NCBI GenBank assembly: GCA_045597945.1
Contig: JAZLLD010000098.1
Location: forward strand, 1-12,986
Direction of reading: 5' to 3'
Origin: Colimorpha sp045597945
GTDB taxonomy: Bacteria > Bacteroidota > Bacteroidia > Bacteroidales > P3
DNA length: 12,986 nucleotides
Shown: in pieces, positions 6,645 to 12,563 of the stretch
Layout of the letters: every line of letters begins with the position of its first letter
Position numbering within the stretch: the first letter of the stretch is position 1
Translations under genes and position numbers: made by a program
Notes under the pieces: generated by a model
Databases searched by the model: none
Told to the model about the DNA's origin: nothing
What the model saw: only the letters and a program-made list of their open reading frames with translations

Positions 6645-6718
6645 GCCGCATTCGTCTAGTGGTCCAGGACATCTGCCTCTCACGCAGAAGATCATCAGTT
6701 CGACTCTGATATGCGGTA
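6645..6718 (+). tRNA. trnE: tRNA-Glu (anticodon CTC)
   Basis: A full cloverleaf can be drawn. The acceptor is GCCGCAT with ATGCGGT (first pair G-U), followed by discriminator A at 6718. The D stem is GTCT with GGAC. The anticodon stem TCTGC/GCAGA encloses the 7-base loop CTCTCAC, giving anticodon CTC (reads GAG). The T stem is ATCAG/CTGAT with loop TTCGACT. The D-arm sequence TCGTCTAGTGGTCCAGGAC is typical of tRNA-Glu. CCA is not encoded; ACA follows. Promoter and terminator flank it closely, so it is probably transcribed alone. Confidence 0.93.
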
Positions 6719-6724
6719 CAAAGG

Positions 6725-6751
6725 AAGGAAACCCAAGTGGTTTCCTTTTTT
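6725..6751 (+). terminator. Rho-independent terminator after tRNA-Glu
   Basis: AAGGAAACC at 6725-6733 pairs with GGTTTCCTT at 6739-6747 across a 5-base loop, and the T-run continues to 6751. It starts 7 bases after the tRNA end. Confidence 0.8.
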
Positions 6752-6770
6752 GTTATCCCTCCCCTCCGGG

Positions 6771-6805
6771 GTTGGCTGTTGGCTGTTAGCTGTTGGCTGT
6801 TAGCC
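6771..6805. repeat. Tandem 7-base repeat (GTTGGCT / GTTAGCT)
   Basis: Five consecutive 7-base units: GTTGGCT, GTTGGCT, GTTAGCT, GTTGGCT, GTTAGCC. It lies in the gap between the tRNA terminator and the hydrogenase promoter. The rest of the gap (6806-6914) holds a GC-rich patch near 6834-6860 and then an AT-rich run, with no gene seen. Confidence 0.75.
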
Positions 6806-6914
6806 TTTGATGTGCGGCTGATTTCCTGCGGCATGGGCGGGAGCCCGGTTCGGCCGGCAGGTTATATTTTTATGATTTTTTTTTAATTAGTATTATTATA
6901 TCGCAAAAAACGTG

Positions 6915-7052
6915 TATCTTTGCAACATGATAGCGGAGGGCTGTTGTGTTGCAATATATTTATATACAATATATTTCAATAAAAATCGGTCTTTCGGCTA
7001 TGTGTAAAAAAAAAGATTTTTGACAGTTTAACGATAGTTTTTTGAAGATTAT
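6915..7052 (+). promoter_or_regulatory. Promoter -7 box and long leader of the hydrogenase gene
   Basis: TATCTTTG at 6915-6922 is a good -7 box; the -33 region is AT-rich without a clear TTTG. The leader to the ATG at 7053 is about 125 bases. It contains AATATATT at 6953-6960 and again at 6968-6975 (each a palindrome, 15 bases apart), and AAAAATC (6981-6987) able to pair with GATTTTT (7015-7021). These could be an operator and a leader hairpin. No known redox-regulator site is recognised. Confidence 0.5.
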
Positions 7053-8495
7053 ATGAACAGTAGCAACAAAGTTTTTGATACAAATGTTCAGGAAGTGAAA
7101 TATATGGTGCTGAAGGAGGTTATCCGCCGCGCTTACGAGGGCGGACTGGACAATATCCTGATGGAGGCACCCAAGCAGATCATCAAGGGACCGAAGCCCG
7201 ATATGCGCTGCTGCATCTATAAGGAATGGGCTATCCTGCAGGAGCGTATCGTGATGGCGATGGGCGGCCACGAGGAGAACCCCAACGTGATTGAGGTGCT
7301 GGACGCCGCCTGCGACGAGTGCCCGATCCAGGGTATGTATGTGACCCCCGCCTGCCGCGGATGCCTGATGCACGCCTGCAAGGACGCATGCCCCAAGGAT
7401 GCTATTACGATTGTTGACCACCACGCAGTGATCGACAAGACGAAGTGCATAGAGTGCGGCAAGTGCACCAAGGCCTGCCCCTATAGCGCTATCATTGCCA
7501 TGCACCGCCCCTGTATGCAGGCTTGCAAGGTGAAGGCCCTCTCGATGGACGAGAACGGCAAGGCCCATATCAATAACGACAAGTGCATCCGCTGCGGCGC
7601 ATGTATCGTGCGCTGCCCCTTCGGCGCTATCAGCGACAAGTCGTATGTGCTTGATATCGTGAAGATGCTGCAAGAGTCTGAGAACAACACTAAGTATCAT
7701 GTATACGCTGTTATAGCACCGGCTATCGTGAGCCAGTGCCGTTTCGGCCGCGTGACGCAGGTGGTGACCGCTATCCGCCAGCTGGGTTTCCACCAGGTGG
7801 TTGAGGCCGCACTGGGCGCCGATATCACGCTGTGGCACGAGGCTCAGGAATGGGCCGAGAAGAAGGTGATGACGACCTCTTGCTGCCCCTCTTTCGTGGA
7901 CTTTATTGAGAAGAATTTCCCCGAGCTGCGCCAGTATGTGTCGAGTTCGGTATCGCCTATGGTTGAGACGGCCAAGCTGATCAAGGCCAGCGACCCCACC
8001 GCCAAGGTTATCTTCATAGGACCTTGCAGCTCGAAGAAGATGGAGTACCGCCTGGAGAAGACCGAGGGCATGATCGACAGCGTGATGTCGTTCGAGGAGC
8101 TGCAGGCTTTCGTGGACGCACGCGGTATCGACACTACCCAGATGGAGGATACGGAGCTGGACAACGCTTCGTTCTACGGCCGTATCTTCGCCAAGTCGGG
8201 AGGCATCACCCAGGGTCTGGGCGATGTGGCCAAGAGCATGGGCGTGGAGGGTATTGTGCCCTGCACGATGAGCGGCATCGACGAGTGTAAGATGGCTCTC
8301 ATGCGCCTGAAGATGGGCAAGGCCGCCGAGAATTTCTTCGAGGGCATGGCCTGCGACGGCGGTTGCATCAACGGCCCGCTGTGTATCACCCACGGCCCGA
8401 AGAACGTGGCCGACGTGGACAAGTTCGGCAACGAGGCTAAGGAGCGCACGATCGACAACTCGGTGAAGCTGTATAAGCTGACACATAAGGAATAA
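7053..8495 (+). CDS. Group B-type [FeFe] hydrogenase, monomeric
   Basis: The protein (480 residues) carries the three H-cluster motifs: TTSCCPSF at 274-281 (Cys277 as likely proton relay, Cys278 as ligand), GPCSSKKME at 323-331 (Cys325), and GMACDGGCINGP at 431-442 (Cys434, Cys438). The N-terminal half is cysteine-rich: C87/C90, C101/C104/C109/C113, CIECGKCTKACP at 132-143, C154/C158, and CIRCGACIVRCP at 178-189, enough for several [4Fe-4S] clusters. The motif set and length fit the group B monomeric [FeFe] hydrogenases of anaerobic Bacteroidota and Firmicutes. The expected reaction is reversible proton reduction to H2, probably with ferredoxin, in the cytoplasm; no signal peptide is seen. 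The physiological direction is not settled for this group. The maturases HydE, HydF and HydG are not in the window and must be elsewhere. The gene stands alone between its own promoter and terminator. Confidence 0.93.
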   Translation: MNSSNKVFDTNVQEVKYMVLKEVIRRAYEGGLDNILMEAPKQIIKGPKPDMRCCIYKEWAILQERIVMAMGGHEENPNVIEVLDAACDECPIQGMYVTPACRGCLMHACKDACPKDAITIVDHHAVIDKTKCIECGKCTKACPYSAIIAMHRPCMQACKVKALSMDENGKAHINNDKCIRCGACIVRCPFGAISDKSYVLDIVKMLQESENNTKYHVYAVIAPAIVSQCRFGRVTQVVTAIRQLGFHQVVEAALGADITLWHEAQEWAEKKVMTTSCCPSFVDFIEKNFPELRQYVSSSVSPMVETAKLIKASDPTAKVIFIGPCSSKKMEYRLEKTEGMIDSVMSFEELQAFVDARGIDTTQMEDTELDNASFYGRIFAKSGGITQGLGDVAKSMGVEGIVPCTMSGIDECKMALMRLKMGKAAENFFEGMACDGGCINGPLCITHGPKNVADVDKFGNEAKERTIDNSVKLYKLTHKE

Positions 8496-8523
8496 GGGTT
8501 CGTCAGAGCCTGGAATAATGGTT

Positions 8524-8575
8524 ATCAGGAACGGCTGAGTGCGGAAAGGCTCGGGGCTGTTCCTGATATTTTTTT
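8524..8575 (+). terminator. Rho-independent terminator after the hydrogenase gene
   Basis: ATCAGGAAC at 8524-8532 pairs perfectly with GTTCCTGAT at 8559-8567 and is followed by a run of seven T (8569-8575). It lies 29 bases after the hydrogenase stop. Confidence 0.8.
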
Positions 8576-8624
8576 GGCCTGATGGCGAGGGGGAGGGCTG
8601 GCTATGGGAGGCAGGCTGTGAGGG

Positions 8625-8678
8625 CAGGCGGAAATTCGCCTGGGGCTGTTGACGGGGGGACAGGCGATAAATCGCCTG
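8625..8678. repeat. Pair of 18-base palindromes (CAGGCG...CGCCTG)
   Basis: CAGGCGGAAATTCGCCTG at 8625-8642 and CAGGCGATAAATCGCCTG at 8661-8678 are two hairpins with the same stem, 18 bases apart, between the hydrogenase terminator and the 3' end of the - strand toxin gene. They could end toxin-antitoxin transcription, though no T-tract follows on the - strand. Confidence 0.6.
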
Positions 8679-8704
8679 GAACGGTGGGCGGGATGGGGTT
8701 TTGA

Positions 8705-8980
8705 TTAGAAGAGATCGCTGTGGGTGCCGGTGCTGAGCATGAGGAGGGTGAGCTCGGTGTCGTTCTGCTCCCAGATGAGGAGCCAGTCGGGGGCGATGTG
8801 GCACTCCCATTCGCCTTGGTGGTTGCCGGAGAGTTTGTGGGGGCGGCAGGAGGCGGGTAGCTGCTGGCCTTCCTGGAGTTTGCCTATGATGACCCACAAC
8901 TTATTGATGTCATACCCGCGTTTCTTACACACTTTCAAGTCACGCAAGAAGTTCTTGGAGGTTTTCAATGTGTATTTCAT
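8705..8980 (-). CDS. yafQ: YafQ-family toxin (RelE superfamily mRNA interferase) of a type II toxin-antitoxin pair
   Basis: The 91-residue length and the C-terminal TGTHSDLF match the YafQ family, which cuts mRNA on the ribosome. Aligning by eye to E. coli YafQ, the catalytic or substrate-binding positions appear as His48 (in RPHKLSG), His61, Asp65 and Trp66 (in CHIAPDWLLIW), His87 and Phe91. The Arg that precedes TGTH in E. coli YafQ (Arg83) is Ser83 here (codon AGC), which may lower activity. The gene overlaps the upstream antitoxin by 4 bases (ATGA at 8977-8980), which implies translational coupling in a two-gene operon. Family assignment is firm; activity is uncertain because of the missing Arg. 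Confidence 0.88.
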   Translation of the reverse strand: MKYTLKTSKNFLRDLKVCKKRGYDINKLWVIIGKLQEGQQLPASCRPHKLSGNHQGEWECHIAPDWLLIWEQNDTELTLLMLSTGTHSDLF

Positions 8981-9273
8981 AGTGTGTCGTAATAGGCTTT
9001 GAGAGCATCGAGATCATCAAATTCCACCACACGGCCGGCATCGACATCGGCACGGGCGCGCTCGTAGGACTTCATGGCGGGGCTCTTCTCGACGCTGACG
9101 ACACCACGGATCATGCTGATGGCTTTCTTGATTTCCTTGAGCATCCGCACGTCCTCAATGTTGACGGTGATCTGGCAAGGGACGGGAAGGTCGGGAGCCA
9201 CACTATAGCTGGTGGGGGGCTCGGAAGCGACGGGGGTGGAGTCTTCGGGGATGGTGTAATTCTGCTTTGCCAT
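8977..9273 (-). CDS. Probable antitoxin partner of the YafQ-family toxin
   Basis: This 98-residue protein lies directly upstream of the toxin and shares a 4-base stop/start overlap with it. That is the normal antitoxin-first order. Residues 1-33 are polar and Pro/Ser-rich and look disordered. Residues 34-62 (ITVNIEDVRMLKEIKKAISM then RGVVSVEKS) suggest a beta-alpha-beta unit. The C-terminal part YERARADVDAGRVVEFDDLD resembles the toxin-wrapping tails of RelB-like antitoxins. I do not see a clear ribbon-helix-helix or AbrB DNA-binding domain, so DNA binding and autoregulation are uncertain. The start at 9273 sits about 30 bases after a - strand TACCTTTG box. Confidence 0.75.
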   Translation of the reverse strand: MAKQNYTIPEDSTPVASEPPTSYSVAPDLPVPCQITVNIEDVRMLKEIKKAISMIRGVVSVEKSPAMKSYERARADVDAGRVVEFDDLDALKAYYDTL

Positions 9274-9303
9274 AGTTGATGAGCGTTATTGGATTTGAGT
9301 TTG

Positions 9304-9311
9304 CAAAGGTA
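9304..9311 (-). promoter_or_regulatory. -7 box of the toxin-antitoxin operon
   Basis: TACCTTTG on the - strand fits the Bacteroidota -7 consensus TAnnTTTG and lies about 30 bases upstream of the antitoxin ATG. A clear TTTG -33 box is not visible. Confidence 0.6.
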
Positions 9312-9412
9312 CGCATTTTATTTCAAATATCAGCGAAAAGGCACGGAATTAACAGATTTTTTAACTTTTGCGGTGCATGGCTGCTGGCAACAGCAACGAA
9401 CTGCGGGGATGA

Positions 9413-9463
9413 CAGAAATGCCCTAGAAACGCATGGTTGCCATTGGTTTCTAGAGCATTTCTG
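9413..9463. terminator. Long near-perfect hairpin downstream of the TonB-dependent receptor
   Basis: CAGAAATGCCCTAGAAAC at 9413-9430 pairs with GTTTCTAGAGCATTTCTG at 9446-9463 with a single G-T or A-C type mismatch, and the 15-base centre can pair partly (CATGG with CCATTG). It lies 26 bases past the receptor stop on the - strand. A T-rich tract (ATATTTTTAC) flanks it on the + strand side, so as a - strand terminator it lacks a T-tract. It may be an RNA stabiliser, a terminator or a short palindromic repeat. Confidence 0.55.
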
Positions 9464-9488
9464 ATATTTTTACAGGCTGTTACTATTT

Positions 9489-11537
9489 TTATAGACGGAG
9501 GCGGAGGCCGGCGAGGAAGGAGATGCCGGGCTGGGGGATGCCGCCATAGTCGGCGTACTGGCGGTTGAGGAGGTTGTAGCCTTCGGCAAAGAGGGTGAGG
9601 CCGCGGAGGTCGTACTCGGCACCGGCGTTGACAAGGAGGACGGGAGCATAGGAGCAGACGAGGCCTTGCGAGTCGGTATAGGAGCCCTGGCGGAGGAAGT
9701 GGGTGGCCAGCAGCTTGATGCGGAGATTGCGGACCGGAGAGACCATGGCGTCGAGGCTGACTTTCTGGCGGAGATAGTCGAGGACATAGGCGCTGATGAA
9801 GCCATCGGGCTGCTGAGACTGACAGCAATAGGAATAGGCCAAGCCAAGGCGGCGCAGGAATCCGCCTCCATGGTAGGCGGCCTGGAGGTCGCAGCCGAGG
9901 GCGTCGATCTGGGCATGGTTGGTGCTGTGCCAGACATCTTCGTCGGGCATGCGGATCCAGTCGATGATGTCGGTGCCACGGCGGGCGTAGAGGGTGGCCT
10001 GGGAGAAGAAGTGGCTGCGGCGATAGCTCAGGGACAGCTCGGCATTGTAGCCGGCCTCGGGCTTGAGGGCAGGATTGCTGACCTGGGTGGCGGAATGGTA
10101 GTAGAGGTCGGTGTAGGTGGGCAGACGCAGGGAGCGGCCGACGCTGCCGGAAAGGCGCAAGGCATCGGTGACGGGCCATTCGGCACTGAGGGCATAGCCG
10201 TGGTTGAAGCCCATGCGGGTGTTGTGCAGACCTAACAGGCTGGCAGTGATGCGGATATTGTTGAGATAGACACCGTGTTCGGCAAAGAGGTTGGTGGTGA
10301 GGCGCGACATGGCCAGCGTGTAATAATGGCCGGCGGGCTCAAAACAGACAGGCACGGGGGCGGCCAGCGAGTCGCCGAGGACGTTGCTGAGGATGGACTC
10401 GTCGCGCAGCTCGGTGCCGAAGGTGGTGCGGCCAAGAGACCACAGGCGGGAGGTGCGAAGGCGTAGGCCTAGGTTGGCGGAAAGGTGGTAGTTATGGCCG
10501 CCATACCAGGCTGGGGCTTCGGCATAGCCGCTGCGGAAGAGTTCGAAGCGGTCTTTATGGAGGCGGCCATAGAGGGAGGCCTCGAGGTCCCAGCCGGAGA
10601 TTTTGCGCTGATATGATATGGAGGACAGGAGGGTGCGGGTGGCCTCGAACTGGAAGGGATATTTGGTGCTGTAGAAGGCCTGGCTGCCGAAATCCTTGGA
10701 CTGGGCGCCGAGCTGGACGAGCCAGTCGCCCTGATTGGAATGGCGATGGGCCTGGAGCCAGAGGTTGCCGAAGGAATAATCGGTGTTGGGCTGATAGCCG
10801 TTGCTGCGATGATAGGAGGCTGCGGCCATCAAACGCCAAGCCCCCACTACCCTATTGGCACTGCCGATGAGATGGGCCTGGCCGAAACTGCCGGCAGAAA
10901 GACTGAGGCTGGCCTGGTTGGAGGGCCGGCCGACGGTGACGATGTTGACGGCTCCGCAAAGGGATGTGACACCGTAATGAATGAGGGCTGAGGAGGGGAT
11001 GATTTCGACACGGTCGACAAGCGTGAGGTCGAGGGGGATGTCGAGGTTGTGGTGGCCGGTCTGCGCATCGTTGAGGTTGATGCCGTTGAGGAGAACTATC
11101 ATTTGGTCGAAGGTGCCGCCACGCATGGTGAGGTCTGATTGAACGTCGTTGCCCCCACGGGTGCGGAGGTCGATACCGGGCAGCTGCTCCAAGAGCTCAC
11201 CAACAGAGGAGACAGCCAGGCCCTGCAACTGGGAATGGGTGATGACCGCCACCGCGTCAGTTGACCCGCTGAGGGAGTCGGCCACGGCGATGATGTCGAG
11301 GGCCGGGAGGAGATGCTCGTCGAGAGAGTCGTCGGACTGGGCCAGAGCTGTGTTGCCCAAGACCGGGAGAAGGAGCGCAACGACAGCGGCAGACTTGCGC
11401 AGCTGGTGGTCGGCAATATAGGAGGCCAGGCGACCGATATTGACCACACGGTGCATTGATCGGAAAGCAGCATAGCCGGCACGCGAGAAGCGGCGGAAGC
11501 GGAAGGCTGTTTGATGAAGGATTGTTTTTTTGAACAT
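9489..11537 (-). CDS. TonB-dependent outer membrane receptor, BtuB-like
   Basis: The protein has 682 residues. A long, basic N-terminal extension (about 1-48, with RRFSRAGYAAFRSMHRVVNI) precedes a hydrophobic signal segment (about 49-66) that ends in ALAQ. The plug domain spans about 80-205: SVGELLEQLPGIDLRTRGG, DLTMRGGTFDQMIVLLNGI and VDRVEIIPSSALIHYG are characteristic plug motifs, followed by CGAVNIVT. The rest is a beta-barrel ending in LLNRQYADYGGIPQPGISFL and a terminal RLRL. It would take up a scarce ligand across the outer membrane using TonB-ExbBD energy. Length and motifs resemble the BtuB/siderophore receptor group rather than the SusC group; no SusD gene is adjacent. The substrate cannot be read from the sequence, and no cobalamin riboswitch is recognised upstream. 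The PorT-like barrel gene lies 161 bases upstream on the same strand. Confidence 0.9.
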   Translation of the reverse strand: MFKKTILHQTAFRFRRFSRAGYAAFRSMHRVVNIGRLASYIADHQLRKSAAVVALLLPVLGNTALAQSDDSLDEHLLPALDIIAVADSLSGSTDAVAVITHSQLQGLAVSSVGELLEQLPGIDLRTRGGNDVQSDLTMRGGTFDQMIVLLNGINLNDAQTGHHNLDIPLDLTLVDRVEIIPSSALIHYGVTSLCGAVNIVTVGRPSNQASLSLSAGSFGQAHLIGSANRVVGAWRLMAAASYHRSNGYQPNTDYSFGNLWLQAHRHSNQGDWLVQLGAQSKDFGSQAFYSTKYPFQFEATRTLLSSISYQRKISGWDLEASLYGRLHKDRFELFRSGYAEAPAWYGGHNYHLSANLGLRLRTSRLWSLGRTTFGTELRDESILSNVLGDSLAAPVPVCFEPAGHYYTLAMSRLTTNLFAEHGVYLNNIRITASLLGLHNTRMGFNHGYALSAEWPVTDALRLSGSVGRSLRLPTYTDLYYHSATQVSNPALKPEAGYNAELSLSYRRSHFFSQATLYARRGTDIIDWIRMPDEDVWHSTNHAQIDALGCDLQAAYHGGGFLRRLGLAYSYCCQSQQPDGFISAYVLDYLRQKVSLDAMVSPVRNLRIKLLATHFLRQGSYTDSQGLVCSYAPVLLVNAGAEYDLRGLTLFAEGYNLLNRQYADYGGIPQPGISFLAGLRLRL

Positions 11538-11641
11538 AATTTATTAGTTTTTAGGGTTAATAGTAGACTAGGAAGATGCGAGAGGCTGGATGCGGGAATA
11601 GCCGAGGACGGACATACTGTTCTATGGCGCCACAAACAAAG
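11538..11641 (-). other. Leader region of the TonB-dependent receptor gene
   Basis: This stretch between the hairpin after the barrel gene and the receptor ATG has no gene. A weak promoter (TTTG near 11635, then TATGTCCG about 20 bases on, - strand) is possible. I looked for cobalamin or TPP riboswitch motifs and did not recognise any. Confidence 0.3.
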
Positions 11642-11670
11642 TGGGCTGTGCCTGCGTGAGGAACAGCCCA
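11642..11670 (-). terminator. Hairpin after the PorT-like barrel gene, possible terminator
   Basis: TGGGCTGTGCC at 11642-11652 pairs with GGAACAGCCCA at 11660-11670 with one mismatch and a 7-base loop. On the - strand it is followed by CTTTGTTTGT, an interrupted T-rich tract. It lies 28 bases after the barrel gene stop. Confidence 0.5.
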
Positions 11671-11698
11671 GATATGTTTATCTCGTGGAAGATAGATC

Positions 11699-12430
11699 TT
11701 AACGGATGGGGAATTTGTAGCCGACGGTGAGGAGGAGGGCGCAGTTGTTGCCCTGGGGAACCTTGACAACGGAGCCGCTGCCGGAGGGGTTGTACTCATT
11801 GTCGTTGCGGAGGGCGTCGTCGAAATCGGCAACGGAGGTCATACCATAGTCAAGCTGGAGCATGATTTGGAGGTCCTCGGTTTCATAGCCAACACCCAGG
11901 AGGAAGCTGACATCCAGCTTGTTGAGGGTCTTGAAAACATCCTCGTTGCTGATCTTATGATTCCAATCGGACTGTGGATAGCCGTGGGTAAAGATGATTT
12001 CGTTCTTGGTGCCATAGAGGCCATAGCTGACGGCAGGACCGATGGTGAGCAGGCCGATATGGCCGGGCTCGCGGACGGGCAGCTCATAGCGGAAGGAGGC
12101 CAGGAGGGGAACTTGGACGGCCCAAGAAGAATAGGTGCCCTGACGGACGGAGAGAATGTCCTGGAGGACTTCTTCGTAGTGGGAGCCGCGGCGGATGATG
12201 TTGATACCGGACTGGAGGGAGAAGACCTCGGCCAGGAGCGACTGGGAACCAGTGAAGCCGAAGTTAACGAAGCCGCCAACATTGGCAGCCAGGATGGGGC
12301 TATTGGTGGCCATGTCGTCGGCATGGTAAGCCAAACCGGTACCTACACGGAAACCGAAGTCGGTGAACTGGGCCTTAGCAGTAAAAGTGGTGGCCACGAT
12401 GAGCGTCAGTACAAAAAGAATCTTCTTCAT
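11699..12430 (-). CDS. PorT-like outer membrane beta-barrel protein
   Basis: I place the start at the ATG at 12430, not at the upstream Met at 12454. The protein then begins MKKILFVLTLIVATTFTAKA, a standard signal peptide with cleavage expected near AKAQ, and the ATG falls about 22 bases after a TACCTTTG box. The mature protein (~222 residues) is made of alternating-residue strands (FGFRVGTGLAYHADD, LLASFRYELPV, HIGLLTIGPAVSYGLYG, DVSFLLGVGYE, IMLQLDYGM, CALLLTVGYKFPI) and fits the small PorT / OmpA-like barrel family common in Bacteroidota. Such proteins sit in the outer membrane; specific functions are mostly unknown. It is upstream of the TonB-dependent receptor on the same strand, but a hairpin between them suggests at least partial transcriptional separation. 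Confidence 0.82.
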   Translation of the reverse strand: MKKILFVLTLIVATTFTAKAQFTDFGFRVGTGLAYHADDMATNSPILAANVGGFVNFGFTGSQSLLAEVFSLQSGINIIRRGSHYEEVLQDILSVRQGTYSSWAVQVPLLASFRYELPVREPGHIGLLTIGPAVSYGLYGTKNEIIFTHGYPQSDWNHKISNEDVFKTLNKLDVSFLLGVGYETEDLQIMLQLDYGMTSVADFDDALRNDNEYNPSGSGSVVKVPQGNNCALLLTVGYKFPIR

Positions 12431-12451
12431 AAGATGTGCTATAAAATCGTG

Positions 12452-12459
12452 CAAAGGTA
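12452..12459 (-). promoter_or_regulatory. -7 box of the PorT-like barrel gene
   Basis: TACCTTTG on the - strand, followed by GCAC, matches the TAnnTTTG consensus and supports the ATG at 12430, giving a short 5' UTR. Upstream is an A-rich run (12461-12490 region, - strand) without a clear TTTG -33 box. Confidence 0.65.
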
Positions 12460-12507
12460 CGACTTTTTTTTGGATTAACGTGTTTTTTTTTGAATAAGAT
12501 ATGAATT

Positions 12508-12557
12508 ATGCCTTCGGCTTCGGCTGTCGTGGATGGGCAAGAAGAAGCCGAAGGCAT
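12508..12557 (-). terminator. Perfect 14-base-pair hairpin after the S9 peptidase gene
   Basis: ATGCCTTCGGCTTC at 12508-12521 is the exact reverse complement of 12544-12557, around a 22-base loop. It starts a few bases after the peptidase stop codons (TAATAA on the - strand). No T-run follows directly, as is frequent in this phylum. It probably ends peptidase transcription before the barrel promoter. Confidence 0.65.
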
Positions 12558-12563
12558 TGATTA

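Noticed and set aside
6619..6834. - strand open frame of 71 codons over the tRNA
   Set aside because: It is the antisense of the tRNA and its terminator; peptides such as QSRTDDLLRE are well-known spurious translations of tRNA genes.
6960..8897. Long - strand open frame (645 codons) opposite the hydrogenase
   Set aside because: The + strand protein has all H-cluster motifs. The opposite frame is His/Leu/Ala-rich shadow sequence, also runs over the terminator and toxin gene, and has no recognisable domain.
9361..10179. - strand open frame of 272 codons in another frame within the receptor gene
   Set aside because: Pro/Arg/His-rich composition; it overlaps the receptor frame, which has clear plug and barrel motifs.
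11538..11698. Cobalamin riboswitch upstream of the BtuB-like receptor
   Set aside because: Expected by analogy, but I could not find the conserved B12-box or the other core motifs in the 161-base gap; a covariance-model search would settle it.
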